Below, one piece after another: positions 8,345 to 16,605 of a stretch of DNA of 64,000 nucleotides. The stretch covers positions 124,001-188,000 of the forward strand of contig CASPWD010000002.1 in NCBI GenBank assembly GCA_949425635.1, read 5' to 3'. Made by a program: the position numbers and the translations under genes. Numbering within the stretch: the first letter of the stretch is position 1; the number at the start of each line of letters is the position of its first letter. The stretch comes from an uncultured Bacilli bacterium. Its GTDB lineage: Bacteria; Bacillota_I; Bacilli_A; RF39; UBA660. Under the pieces are notes generated by a model that ran no database searches, was not told where the DNA came from, and saw only the letters and a program-made list of their open reading frames with translations.

Positions 8345-9016
8345 ATGGAATTATTATGTAAGTATTTTTTATATTTTATAATTTATTCTTTCATCGGTTG
8401 GTCTATGGAAGTAATATGTAAATTATTTGAGCAAAAAAGATTTATTAATAGAGGATTTTTAATAGGTCCAATCTGTCCGATTTATGGATATGGTGTTTTA
8501 GCAATTATTCTACTTATTGGCAAGCCTTCAAAAGACATCTTAGCTGTTTTCTTAAAGTCAATTTTAGTCTGTTCAATCTTAGAATACTTCACTTCCTATT
8601 TTATGGAAAAACTTTTTAAAGCTAGATGGTGGGACTATAGTAAAAGAAAATTTAACATAAATGGTCGTATTTGCTTAGAAACTATGATTCCTTTTGGATT
8701 ACTTGGTTGCCTAGTCGTTTACTTAGTTCATCCTTGTATAACAAATATAGTGAACCTAATAAATCCAACGATTTTAATAATAATTTCTATCATTTTATTT
8801 ATTATTTATTTAATAGATAATATTATATCTTTTAATGTTATGAATAAAATAAAAAAAGAAATAAAACGTCAATCTAAAGATAATACCGAAATAATTCGTA
8901 AAAAAGTCCTAGAATGGATTGATTCAAATTCTTATCTATATAAACATATTAAGAGTGCTTACCCTAAGTTTAAAATTTACAATAAATTATCAGAATTAAA
9001 ATCTAAAAACGATTAA
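8345..9016 (+). CDS. PF06541-type polytopic membrane protein (putative ABC-transporter type IV)
   Basis: 223 residues, about five membrane segments. The family signature is clear: YSFIGWSMEV near residue 16, NRGFLIGPICPIYGYG, EYFTSYFMEKLFKARWWDYSKRKFNINGRICLE. The C-terminal 60 residues are basic and cytoplasmic. The family name suggests a transporter, but no ATPase is nearby and the true function is unknown. A shorter relative is encoded at 28151-28651. Probably cotranscribed with the ytxH-like gene. Confidence 0.85.
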   Translation: MELLCKYFLYFIIYSFIGWSMEVICKLFEQKRFINRGFLIGPICPIYGYGVLAIILLIGKPSKDILAVFLKSILVCSILEYFTSYFMEKLFKARWWDYSKRKFNINGRICLETMIPFGLLGCLVVYLVHPCITNIVNLINPTILIIISIILFIIYLIDNIISFNVMNKIKKEIKRQSKDNTEIIRKKVLEWIDSNSYLYKHIKSAYPKFKIYNKLSELKSKND

Positions 9017-9040
9017 CGTAGCTGCAAAGTTACGTTTTAA
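9015..9040 (+). terminator. Weak terminator after the PF06541 gene
   Basis: Arms AACGTA (9015-9020) and TACGTT (9031-9036) then TTAAAA. The stem is short and the T run broken. Confidence 0.4.
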
Positions 9041-9096
9041 AATGGAAAAATATATCTTGTACATGGTATAATCTTACTACAAAAGGAAGTGTCACT

Positions 9097-9669
9097 ATGT
9101 CAAATCTAACTAAAAAAGCCCTAGCTGAAGCATTGAAACAAAGTATACAAGAAAAAGATTTATCAGATATAACAATAAGTGAACTAACTACCATGTGTGA
9201 CTTAAAAAGACAAACTTTTTATTATCATTTTACTGACATATATGATCTTCTAAAGTGGCTATACACCAACGAAGTAATTGAAGAAATAAAAAGTGATAGC
9301 ACAATCTCTTCTTGGCAGAAATGTTATTCATACATATTTAATTATATTAAAAATAATAAAAGGCTAATTATTGGTACATATAACTCAATTGCTCGTGAAT
9401 ATTTTCATAATTTCCTATACCTTCAAACAAATGAATTCGTTTCTAAAGTAATCGAAGAAAAGAGTAGACTCCAAAACATTTCGTCAAGTAATAAGGCATT
9501 CTTAACAAATTATTATAAAAATGTTTTAATAGGTTTTATTAAAGATTGGATAGAAGATGGTATGAAAGAAGAACCAACTATTCTTATTGCTAAAATTGAC
9601 TCTATTTTAGAAGGAAGTATTGAACTGTTTTTAAAAAATAGCCAAGAAAAAAATAATAAAGTTAAATAA
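9097..9669 (+). CDS. TetR-family regulator
   Basis: 190 residues. The HTH at about 8-50 reads ITISELTTMCDLKRQTFYYHFTDIYDLLKWLY, matching the TetR family (FYYHF core). The C-terminal domain resembles the TetR_C_8/DhaS-like group (ISREYF-like AREYFHNF, then IEDGM near 145), which often regulates nearby membrane or metabolic genes. It is monocistronic between the PF06541 gene and the second two-component system. The ligand and targets cannot be inferred. Confidence 0.88.
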   Translation: MSNLTKKALAEALKQSIQEKDLSDITISELTTMCDLKRQTFYYHFTDIYDLLKWLYTNEVIEEIKSDSTISSWQKCYSYIFNYIKNNKRLIIGTYNSIAREYFHNFLYLQTNEFVSKVIEEKSRLQNISSSNKAFLTNYYKNVLIGFIKDWIEDGMKEEPTILIAKIDSILEGSIELFLKNSQEKNNKVK

Positions 9670-9683
9670 TTTATTAAACTCAC

Positions 9684-9727
9684 CTTACGTTTTTGTAAGA
9701 TTAAGATAAATAAAAAAATGCTATAAT
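9684..9727 (+). promoter_or_regulatory. Bce-type operator and extended -10 promoter of the RR-HK genes
   Basis: An inverted repeat at 9684-9699 (CTTAC-N6-GTAAG; core TTACG-N4-TGTAA at 9685-9698) lies 22 bp upstream of an extended -10, TGcTATAAT (9719-9727). The same core occurs before the ABC genes at 11571-11584. This matches the known TTACA-N4-TGTAA type of site for BceR-like regulators. Confidence 0.72.
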
Positions 9728-9752
9728 ATTAAATGAAACGGAAGTGCTATAT

Positions 9753-10415
9753 ATGAAAAAAATTTTAATTATTGAAGACGACCCAACAATTTGTAATGAA
9801 TTATCAGAGCTTCTCTCATCATCTGGCTATCTTCCAACTATTCTTGAAGACTTTAAAAATCCTTTAGAGGTGATTGAGACTACAGCTCCTAATTTAATCC
9901 TTTTAGATATCAACATTCCATACACAAATGGCGAATTACTATTACAAAACATCCGTAAAACATCAAACGTTCCCATTATAATGGTAACAAGTCGCAATAC
10001 TGAAGTAGACGAAGTAATATCAATGTCTTATGGAGCGGATGATTATATAACAAAACCTTATAATCCAACCATTCTTTTACTTAGAATCAATGCCATATTT
10101 AAAAGACTAGAAACACAAAGCGACATTATTACTTATAAAGACATAACCATCAATATGCAAAAAGGACTCATTAAAAAGGAGGATACTGAAATTATCTTAA
10201 CTAAAAATGAAATGATTATCTTTAATTATTTACTTAGCCATCGTAATAAAATAGTTACAAGAGATGAACTAATGACGGATCTTTGGAACAATAACGAATA
10301 CATAAATGACAACGCTTTAACTGTAAATATCAGTAGACTAAGAGCAAAATTAAAAAGCATTGGTCTTGAAGATGCTATCGAAACAAGAAAGGGTATAGGG
10401 TACGTATTATCATGA
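9753..10415 (+). CDS. BceR-type response regulator
   Basis: 220 residues from ATG 9753 (RBS ACGGAAG at 9738-9744; a GTG three codons upstream overlaps that site). Receiver domain with EDD (8-10), phospho-acceptor Asp52 in LLDINIPY, Thr/Ser switch MVTSR and YITKPY; winged helix with LTKNEMIIFNYLL and ALTVNISRLRAKLKS. The stop overlaps the start of the kinase by 4 bp, so both are coupled. Operator sites of matching geometry precede its own gene and the ABC genes, indicating autoregulation and control of the transporter (inference backed by Bce/Yxd/Psd system knowledge). Confidence 0.93.
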   Translation: MKKILIIEDDPTICNELSELLSSSGYLPTILEDFKNPLEVIETTAPNLILLDINIPYTNGELLLQNIRKTSNVPIIMVTSRNTEVDEVISMSYGADDYITKPYNPTILLLRINAIFKRLETQSDIITYKDITINMQKGLIKKEDTEIILTKNEMIIFNYLLSHRNKIVTRDELMTDLWNNNEYINDNALTVNISRLRAKLKSIGLEDAIETRKGIGYVLS

Positions 10416-11428
10416 GTTTTAAAAACTTTTTAAAGGCCAAACTTTACACTATAATTATTTTCATTTTTGCTATATGTCTTATAACACTATTATTACTTGG
10501 ATTTAAAATAACCAAAGATTTAATTATCTATCTTTTAAGTATCATAACCATTTCATTTATTCTTAGTATCTTAATTGAATACATAAGAAAATGTTCATTC
10601 TACAACAACCTCCTTAACAACATTGATCGCTTAGATAAAGCATATTTAGTTTTAGAAACATTAACTAAACCAAACTTCTATGAAGGAGAACTTCTATACA
10701 ACGCTTTATACGAAATAAATAAATCTATGGCTGAAAATGTTAAAATTTTAAGTATTCAAAATCAAGATTTTAAAGAGTACATTGAGCTTTGGATTCATGA
10801 AGTCAAGATACCAATCTCGTCTTTAGTCCTCATAGCTCATAATCATCCTGATAAGTTTGATAAAAAAACACTTGAACAGATAAGACGTATCGAAGATTAT
10901 GTTGAACAAGTTTTATATTATGTCCGCAGCGAAAATGCTAGTGTCGACTATCTAATAAATAAGGTAAGTTTAAATAAAGTGATTGGTGCAGTTGCTTTAA
11001 AGAATAAAAATGATCTCCTCGAAAATAAAATCGACTTAATAGTATCTAACACAAACTCATCTGTCTATACCGATTCCAAATGGTTAGAATTTATCTTAAA
11101 TCAAATTATTAATAATAGCATTAAATATCATGATAAAAAAGATTCTTATATAAAAATTTATACCGAGGAAAAAGAAGACACCTTAAATTTAATAATAAAA
11201 GACAATGGGATTGGTATTAAAAGTAGTGATCTTCCAAGAATTTTTGATAAAACATTTACTGGAGCAAATGGTCACACTCGCACCAAGTCTACTGGAATGG
11301 GCTTATTTATCGCTAAGAACTTATGTCTAAAATTAGGTCATAAAATATCCATAGAATCTAAAGTTAACGAGTATACAATAGTAACCATAACATTTTCTAA
11401 GAATAAGTTTTATGAAGTTGCAAAATAA
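10412..11428 (+). CDS. BceS-type intramembrane-sensing histidine kinase
   Basis: 338 residues. Two membrane helices (about 13-32 and 36-57) separated by only a few residues, with no extracellular sensor domain: the intramembrane-sensing layout of BceS/YxdK/PsdS. The H-box is unusual, WIHEVKIPISSL (His129), as is typical for this group. N box FILNQIINNSIKY, DNGIGI, and TKSTGMGLFIAK complete the ATPase domain. Such kinases sense flux through the partner transporter, here 11657-14474. Terminator at 11466 separates it from the ABC genes, which have their own promoter region. Confidence 0.93.
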   Translation: MSFKNFLKAKLYTIIIFIFAICLITLLLLGFKITKDLIIYLLSIITISFILSILIEYIRKCSFYNNLLNNIDRLDKAYLVLETLTKPNFYEGELLYNALYEINKSMAENVKILSIQNQDFKEYIELWIHEVKIPISSLVLIAHNHPDKFDKKTLEQIRRIEDYVEQVLYYVRSENASVDYLINKVSLNKVIGAVALKNKNDLLENKIDLIVSNTNSSVYTDSKWLEFILNQIINNSIKYHDKKDSYIKIYTEEKEDTLNLIIKDNGIGIKSSDLPRIFDKTFTGANGHTRTKSTGMGLFIAKNLCLKLGHKISIESKVNEYTIVTITFSKNKFYEVAK

Positions 11429-11465
11429 TTTAATTTAACTGATTACCAAATATTGTTCTTTTATT

Positions 11466-11489
11466 GAGGATTCGTTCCTCTTTTTATTT
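11466..11489 (+). terminator. Terminator after the BceRS-like genes
   Basis: Short GC-rich stem GAGGA (11466-11470) and TCCTC (11476-11480) followed by TTTTTATTT. Confidence 0.55.
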
Positions 11490-11568
11490 GAACAAGCAAT
11501 CAAACTTTCAATATATCTTTTAAAAATGAAGTCCCAAAAATGCTATAATAATTAATATTAATTTCTAA

Positions 11569-11594
11569 TCTTACAAAATTGTAAGAAATTGTAA
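11569..11594 (+). promoter_or_regulatory. Bce-type operator before the ABC transporter genes
   Basis: TCTTACAA (11569-11576) and TTGTAAGA (11579-11586) form an 8-bp inverted repeat around AA; the core is TTACA-N4-TGTAA. ATTGTAA is repeated directly at 11578-11584 and 11588-11594, 10 bp apart. A candidate -10, TATAGT at 11622-11627, lies downstream. An extended -10 like TGcTATAAT also lies upstream at 11541-11549; which one fires is unclear. Confidence 0.72.
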
Positions 11595-11656
11595 TAATTA
11601 AAAAACGACACCACCCATTAATATAGTTTATTATGTTAAATGAAAGGAGTATTTTT

Positions 11657-12424
11657 ATGGAAAATATTTTAAAAATTGATAAAATTGAGAAATATTATGG
11701 AAGTCGCTCAAGTCTAACTAAAGCTATCGATAATATTTCATTTGAAGTAGAGAAGGGCGAGTTTGTTGCTATTATGGGCTCATCTGGTTCAGGTAAAACA
11801 ACACTTCTTAATTGTATCTCTACAATCGATCGTGTAACGAGTGGTCATATCTATGTAGGAAAAGAAGATATCACAAAGTTAAAAGGAAATAATCTTAATA
11901 AATTCAGAAGAGAAGAACTAGGTTTTATTTTCCAAGATTTTAATCTTCTAGATACTTTAACAGCCTATGAAAATATTGCTCTTGCTTTATCTATCCAAAA
12001 CGTCGAAGCTTCAAAAATCGATGAAAGAATAAAGAAAGTTGCTAGTGACTTAAATATTAAGGAAGTCTTAAATAAATATCCTTATCAAATGAGTGGTGGT
12101 CAAAAACAAAGAGTAGCATCTGCAAGAGCTATTATTACAAACCCTAAGCTTATCTTAGCGGACGAACCAACAGGAGCTCTAGATTCTAAATCAGCTAAAA
12201 TGCTGCTAGAAAGATTTAATTTCCTAAATAGTGAACTAGATGCAACAATTTTAATGGTTACTCATGATGCTTTCACAGCTAGCTACGCATCACGTGTTAT
12301 ATTCATAAAAGATGGTAAAATATTTAACGAAATACATCGTGGTGATGACTCAAGAAAAGAATTCTTTGATAAAATCATCGATGTCGTAACTTTATTAGGT
12401 GGCGATTTAAATGATGCTTTGTAA
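11657..12424 (+). CDS. BceA-type ABC transporter ATP-binding protein
   Basis: 255 residues from ATG 11657, preceded by AAAGGAG (11643-11649). Walker A MGSSGSGKTT, Q-loop FIFQDFNLLD, signature MSGGQKQR, Walker B LILADEPTGALDS and H-loop VTHD: the MacB/LolD/BceA group. It overlaps the permease gene by 14 bp. With that permease and the intramembrane kinase it forms a sensing and detoxification module that frees lipid-linked wall precursors from peptide antibiotics such as bacitracin (known for Bce); the actual peptide here is unknown. Confidence 0.95.
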   Translation: MENILKIDKIEKYYGSRSSLTKAIDNISFEVEKGEFVAIMGSSGSGKTTLLNCISTIDRVTSGHIYVGKEDITKLKGNNLNKFRREELGFIFQDFNLLDTLTAYENIALALSIQNVEASKIDERIKKVASDLNIKEVLNKYPYQMSGGQKQRVASARAIITNPKLILADEPTGALDSKSAKMLLERFNFLNSELDATILMVTHDAFTASYASRVIFIKDGKIFNEIHRGDDSRKEFFDKIIDVVTLLGGDLNDAL

Positions 12425-14474
12425 GTTATCTCTAAAAAATATCAAGAAAAGTTTTAAAGACTACGCCATCTATTTCTTTACTTTAATTCTTGGTGTATCA
12501 ATATTCTATGTATTTAATGCCATTGATAGCCAAACTGTTCTTTTAGACGTAACATCATCAACAATGGAAATAATAAAACTTATGACTAATATGTTATCAG
12601 GAGTAAGTGTATTCGTCTCATTCATATTAGGATTCCTAATTATTTATGCTAGTCGTTTCCTAATTAAAAGAAGAAATAAAGAATTTGGGATTTACTTAAC
12701 TTTAGGTATGAGTAAAAGAAAAATTTCAACCATTTTATTTATTGAAACACTAATAATTGGTATGATTTCCCTTGTAGTAGGACTTGGTCTAGGTGTTTTC
12801 TTATCTCAGTTTATGAGTTTGCTAGTATCAAATATGTTTGATGCTGATATGACTAAATTTGAATTTATTTTCTCATCTAGTGCTTGTCTAAAAACTCTTA
12901 TTTATTTTGGTATTATGTACTTACTAGTTATGATATTTAACACATATAACATTAGTAAATGCAAACTTATAGACCTTTTACATGCTAATAAGAAAAGTGA
13001 AACAATTCGTTTAAAAAATCCTTATCTTTGTACAGTAATATTCATTATTTCAAGTATCACTTTAGGTTATGCATATTATCTAGTAACAGGTGGTTTCAAA
13101 GACATGCAAAATTCTTCAGATATTTTTAAACCAATTATATTAGGAGTAGTATCAACATTCTTTATTTTCTGGTCATTATCTGGACTTATCTTAAGAATTT
13201 TCCAAAGTAGTAAAAACCATTATTATAAAGGCTTAAATAGTTTTACCTTAAGACAAATCAGTAGCAAAATTAATACAACAGTATTTCAAATGACAATTAT
13301 TTGTTTAATGTTATTTGTAACAATCTGCGTATTATCAAGTTCACTATGTCTTAAAAATTCAATGACCGCCAATTTAAAAGAGCTAGCTCCAGCAGATGTT
13401 GAAATAACTTCTTTAATGAACATTGATGAAGATAACAAAAATTACACTGCAGAACAAAAAGCTACATCTACATTAACAGTTAAAGAAAAATTAGAAAATA
13501 TTGACCTTGATACAGACAAGTATTTTAAAGAATATATTGAATTAAATGTATACAATACAAGTGATTTAACATTCAAAGACACCCTTGGAGGCAAATTAGA
13601 CGAAATTCAAAACCAATATTATTACCTTCGATATGATACGAAAGAAGATATAATAAAATTAAGTGATTATAATAAAGTAGCTAAACTTTATGGTAAAGAA
13701 GAATTTACTTTAAAAGAAGATGAATACATTATCATTGCTGATTTTGCTGGAATGGTTACAATAAGAAATGTAGGATTAGAAAACAAAGAAACTATTAATG
13801 TCTTTGGTCATACTCTAAAACCTAAATATACAGAATGTCAAACTGGTTTTATTGAAATATCTAGCAATCATATTAATTCTGGAATTATAATCGTAAGCGA
13901 CGATGTAGTAGATGAATCATATGTATATAGAAATTATTTCATCGCTAACTACAAAGCCGATAGTAAAGAAGATAGAATAAAAATTGAACAAATAATAAAT
14001 AGTGCTGAAACTGAAAATAAATTAAAAGAAAAAAATTATTTGCTTGATGCAACCAGTAAATTACTTATTGCTGAAGCAAGTACAGGACTAGGTGCTTTAG
14101 TAACATTCATCGGTCTATATTTAGGAATTATCTTCCTTATCTCAAGTGCAGCTATATTAGCTTTAAAAGAATTATCAGAAAGTAGTGACAACAAAGAGAG
14201 ATTTAATATGCTAAGAAGACTAGGTACAGACGAAGATATGATTAACAAAGCTTTATTTAACCAAATCGCTATTTTCTTCTTATTCCCATTACTAATAGCC
14301 ATAATTCATTCAGTATTTGGAATTAAGTTCTGCACATTCATCTTAGAAACATTTGGTAATGAAGAATTGCTACCATCAATTATAATGACTGCAATTTTCT
14401 TAGTAATTATCTATGGTGGATATTTTATAATTACATATCTATGTAGTAAAAATATTATTAAGGAGAAAAGGTAA
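12411..14474 (+). CDS. BceB-type FtsX-like ABC permease
   Basis: 687 residues. Layout fits BceB/YxdM: helix 1 near residues 18-36, a FtsX block with GIYLTLGMSKRKISTILFIETLIIG (about 95-125), further helices, a large extracellular domain of roughly 200 residues between helices 7 and 8 (about 315-545), and a C-terminal FtsX block with NMLRRLGTDEDMINKALFNQIAIFF. The big loop is the presumed peptide or target recognition region. Start is inside the ATPase gene; TAATG couples its stop to the next small gene. Confidence 0.94.
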   Translation: MMLCKLSLKNIKKSFKDYAIYFFTLILGVSIFYVFNAIDSQTVLLDVTSSTMEIIKLMTNMLSGVSVFVSFILGFLIIYASRFLIKRRNKEFGIYLTLGMSKRKISTILFIETLIIGMISLVVGLGLGVFLSQFMSLLVSNMFDADMTKFEFIFSSSACLKTLIYFGIMYLLVMIFNTYNISKCKLIDLLHANKKSETIRLKNPYLCTVIFIISSITLGYAYYLVTGGFKDMQNSSDIFKPIILGVVSTFFIFWSLSGLILRIFQSSKNHYYKGLNSFTLRQISSKINTTVFQMTIICLMLFVTICVLSSSLCLKNSMTANLKELAPADVEITSLMNIDEDNKNYTAEQKATSTLTVKEKLENIDLDTDKYFKEYIELNVYNTSDLTFKDTLGGKLDEIQNQYYYLRYDTKEDIIKLSDYNKVAKLYGKEEFTLKEDEYIIIADFAGMVTIRNVGLENKETINVFGHTLKPKYTECQTGFIEISSNHINSGIIIVSDDVVDESYVYRNYFIANYKADSKEDRIKIEQIINSAETENKLKEKNYLLDATSKLLIAEASTGLGALVTFIGLYLGIIFLISSAAILALKELSESSDNKERFNMLRRLGTDEDMINKALFNQIAIFFLFPLLIAIIHSVFGIKFCTFILETFGNEELLPSIIMTAIFLVIIYGGYFIITYLCSKNIIKEKR

Positions 14475-14602
14475 TGTACATTCTTTATAATTGGACCAAT
14501 ATCATCCAAAGTATAAAAGATACCTGGATTCCAGTTATAGTACCACTTAGTGTTCTTTTCTTAATATTTATCATAATTGCTATCATAAGGAAAAAAGACT
14601 AA
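14474..14602 (+). CDS. 42-residue single-pass membrane protein coupled to the BceB permease
   Basis: ATG at 14474 overlaps the permease stop in TAATG, with AGGAG at 14461-14465 as RBS. The product begins MYILYNWTNIIQSIKDTW and has one strongly hydrophobic helix (about 19-38) and a short basic tail RKKD. Full length is 42 residues. It lies where the operon is otherwise gap-free, and the spacing and coupling argue for real translation. It could be a small regulatory subunit of the transporter or kinase, but that is a guess. I do not recognise a family. Confidence 0.72.
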   Translation: MYILYNWTNIIQSIKDTWIPVIVPLSVLFLIFIIIAIIRKKD

Positions 14603-14606
14603 CTAG

Positions 14607-15689
14607 ATGAGCTACCTAATTTCTATCAAAACCGCTTTTCTTATCTTTCCCTTAATAGCTTTACTATTTACAATACCATTTATATTACATCAATACCATA
14701 AATATGGGTCTATAAATAAACTAAGATGTCTTATTATATATTCATTCATCTTGTATATGATTACAATATATTTTCTAGTCATCTTACCATTACCTCATAT
14801 AGCAGATGTAACATATAAATCAGGTATGATACGACTGCTTCCTTTTAGTTTTATCTTCGATATAATCAAAGAATCAAATATAGTTTATAGTGATATAGGA
14901 ACATTTATAAATATCTTAAAAACGAACGCATTCTATACAACCTTACTTAATATTTTTATGACAGTTCCTTTTGGCATGTATTTACGTTACTATTTTAAAT
15001 GTAGTTTCAAAAAGACTTGTTATCTAAGCTTCCTCCTAAGTTTATTCTTCGAACTCACACAACTTTCCGGTCTTTATTTCATCTATCCATACCAGTATCG
15101 TGTATTTGATGTAGATGATTTAATAATGAATACCTTAGGAGGAATAATCGGCTTTTATATAGTTTCACTATTTAATAAAATACTTCCTTCTCGTGACGAG
15201 ATTGATAGAAAGTCTCTAGAAGAAGGAAAAAAGGTAACAGGATTAAGAAGGTTTACTGTCTATTGCCTCGACTTTATAATATTTAATTTTATTCTTATAT
15301 TTATAAGGAATATCTATTTAAAGTTAATAATATTTATTATCTACTATGCCATAATACCTGAAATTACAAATGGCTTAACGATAGCTGGCAAATTCTTAAA
15401 TGTTCGTTTTTGTACAAATAAGTTTAAAACAATCAAATACTTATCTAGATTTATAATCATTTATTACTATTATTTTAAAATGCCATTTTATTTAATTATT
15501 TTAGAAACAACAATTTTCGAAGTGCTTAATATCTTAACATATATAAAATCTTTGATTTATTTTACAACATTAATCTTTATATTGATTTTCTATATAGTTA
15601 ATATAATCCAAGTACTAAAAAATAAATCAAAATTTTATGACTCTTTATTTAGTATTACTTATAAAAGTACAATTAAAGAGCAAATATAA
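14607..15689 (+). CDS. VanZ-like protein with C-terminal RDD-like region
   Basis: 360 residues, many membrane segments. The N-terminal half is VanZ-like: IRLLPFSFIFD, then NAFYTTLLNIFMTVPFGMYLRYYF, LSLFFELTQLSGLYFIYPYQYRVFDVDDLIMNTLGGIIG. The C-terminal half, from about 210, resembles an RDD domain (GLRRFTVYCLDFIIFNFI). VanZ relatives lower susceptibility to lipoglycopeptides by a poorly understood route, which fits a resistance operon. It begins 4 bp after the small membrane protein; no strong RBS is visible, so coupling is likely. Confidence 0.88.
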   Translation: MSYLISIKTAFLIFPLIALLFTIPFILHQYHKYGSINKLRCLIIYSFILYMITIYFLVILPLPHIADVTYKSGMIRLLPFSFIFDIIKESNIVYSDIGTFINILKTNAFYTTLLNIFMTVPFGMYLRYYFKCSFKKTCYLSFLLSLFFELTQLSGLYFIYPYQYRVFDVDDLIMNTLGGIIGFYIVSLFNKILPSRDEIDRKSLEEGKKVTGLRRFTVYCLDFIIFNFILIFIRNIYLKLIIFIIYYAIIPEITNGLTIAGKFLNVRFCTNKFKTIKYLSRFIIIYYYYFKMPFYLIILETTIFEVLNILTYIKSLIYFTTLIFILIFYIVNIIQVLKNKSKFYDSLFSITYKSTIKEQI

Positions 15690-15701
15690 AGGAGGTACAA
15701 T

Positions 15702-16049
15702 ATGGAATATATAAAAGAAAAAATTCCAGTAATTCTTGGAATTATGATATTCATTGCTATTTGTATAGTAGGGTATTACTTTTGCTTTGTCGAATCAAAA
15801 ACATATTATAGTAGAATAGATAATACAAAAATAGAACGTATCGAATCTAAAGAATACAAATATACTTTAACCGCATATGATAAAAAAGGAAAAGCCAAAG
15901 AAATAGAATTTAAAACAAATCGTGAACTAAGAGAATCGGCATTCTTAGAGTTTGAAATAATGATATCTAGAGGAGTCATATCATGGCAAGAAGTTTCATA
16001 TGATGAATTACCTGATGAGGTAAAAAATAAATATGAGATGGCTGATTAA
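15702..16049 (+). CDS. yxeA: YxeA-family protein (DUF1093)
   Basis: 115 residues. One N-terminal membrane segment (about 8-28) and a small exported domain with the YxeA pattern: EYKYTLTAYDKKGKAKEIEFKT, LRESAFLEFEI, GVISWQEVSYDELP. In B. subtilis yxeA follows yxdLM, a Bce-type transporter controlled by YxdJK, so the synteny here strongly supports both calls. RBS AAAGGAGGT. The next gene overlaps its end by 17 bp. Function of YxeA is not known in detail. Confidence 0.85.
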   Translation: MEYIKEKIPVILGIMIFIAICIVGYYFCFVESKTYYSRIDNTKIERIESKEYKYTLTAYDKKGKAKEIEFKTNRELRESAFLEFEIMISRGVISWQEVSYDELPDEVKNKYEMAD

Positions 16050-16476
16050 TCAAAATATCCAAAAGAGTATTCTTACTATCTTAAGTATCGCTTTAGTAAT
16101 AATTGTTTTAGTTATAGTATATAGTTATTGTCTTCCAAAACATACTTACATTCTTAACTTACCAGCAATAGAAGATATAAAGGATATAAATATAATTTCG
16201 GACGAAAAAACAATTACAATTAGTGAATATAAGGAAATAATAAAAATCTATGAAATAATAAAAATAAATCGTCAAACAACAGAGGAAAGCATTCAAGATA
16301 CACTGATCAATTCGGAAGAAACAATAAGAATCAATTTTAATTTTAAAACATCAGGAACTTCAACTATCTTTTTGTATAATAAAGATAATAAATACTTTAT
16401 AGAACAACCATATAATGGCATTTATCGTATTCTAAGAGAGGAATACAACGAAATAAAAGAAATACAAAACAATTAA
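16033..16476 (+). CDS. DUF5301-like membrane-anchored protein
   Basis: 147 residues. One N-terminal membrane helix (about 12-34), then an exported domain of about 110 residues with LPAIEDIKDINIIS, then TIFLYNKDNKYFIEQPYNGIYRI, which resembles DUF5301. It is last in the Bce-type operon; the start overlaps yxeA. The terminator begins within its stop codon. A protein with the same architecture but weak similarity is at 42672-43097. Function unknown; the neighbourhood suggests envelope or antibiotic stress. Confidence 0.68.
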   Translation: MRWLINQNIQKSILTILSIALVIIVLVIVYSYCLPKHTYILNLPAIEDIKDINIISDEKTITISEYKEIIKIYEIIKINRQTTEESIQDTLINSEETIRINFNFKTSGTSTIFLYNKDNKYFIEQPYNGIYRILREEYNEIKEIQNN

Positions 16477-16509
16477 CAGCTTACCGCTTTTTAAGGTAAG
16501 CTGTTTTAT
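16475..16509 (+). terminator. Strong intrinsic terminator of the Bce-type operon
   Basis: Perfect 11-bp arms AACAGCTTACC (16475-16485) and GGTAAGCTGTT (16495-16505), 9-base loop, then TTATCTT. The stem begins in the stop codon. Confidence 0.85.
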
Positions 16510-16550
16510 CTTAAAAAGTGAACCAAATACTATATATGGAATCACAGTTA

Positions 16551-16579
16551 TTGACGAACAATTGTATTTGTGATATGTT
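16551..16579 (+). promoter_or_regulatory. Promoter of the radical SAM gene
   Basis: TTGACG (16551-16556), 17-bp spacer, TATGTT (16574-16579), followed 27 bp later by the start. ATCACA and TGTGAT half-sites flank the -35 and spacer. Confidence 0.6.
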
Positions 16580-16605
16580 ATATGTAGTAAAAGGAGCTAG
16601 TTAGT

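Noticed and set aside
11541-11549. Extended -10 TGcTATAAT as the promoter of the BceAB-like genes
   Set aside because: It lies upstream of the operator and more than 100 bp from the start; no -35 was found. It may be a real start, but I could not assign it.
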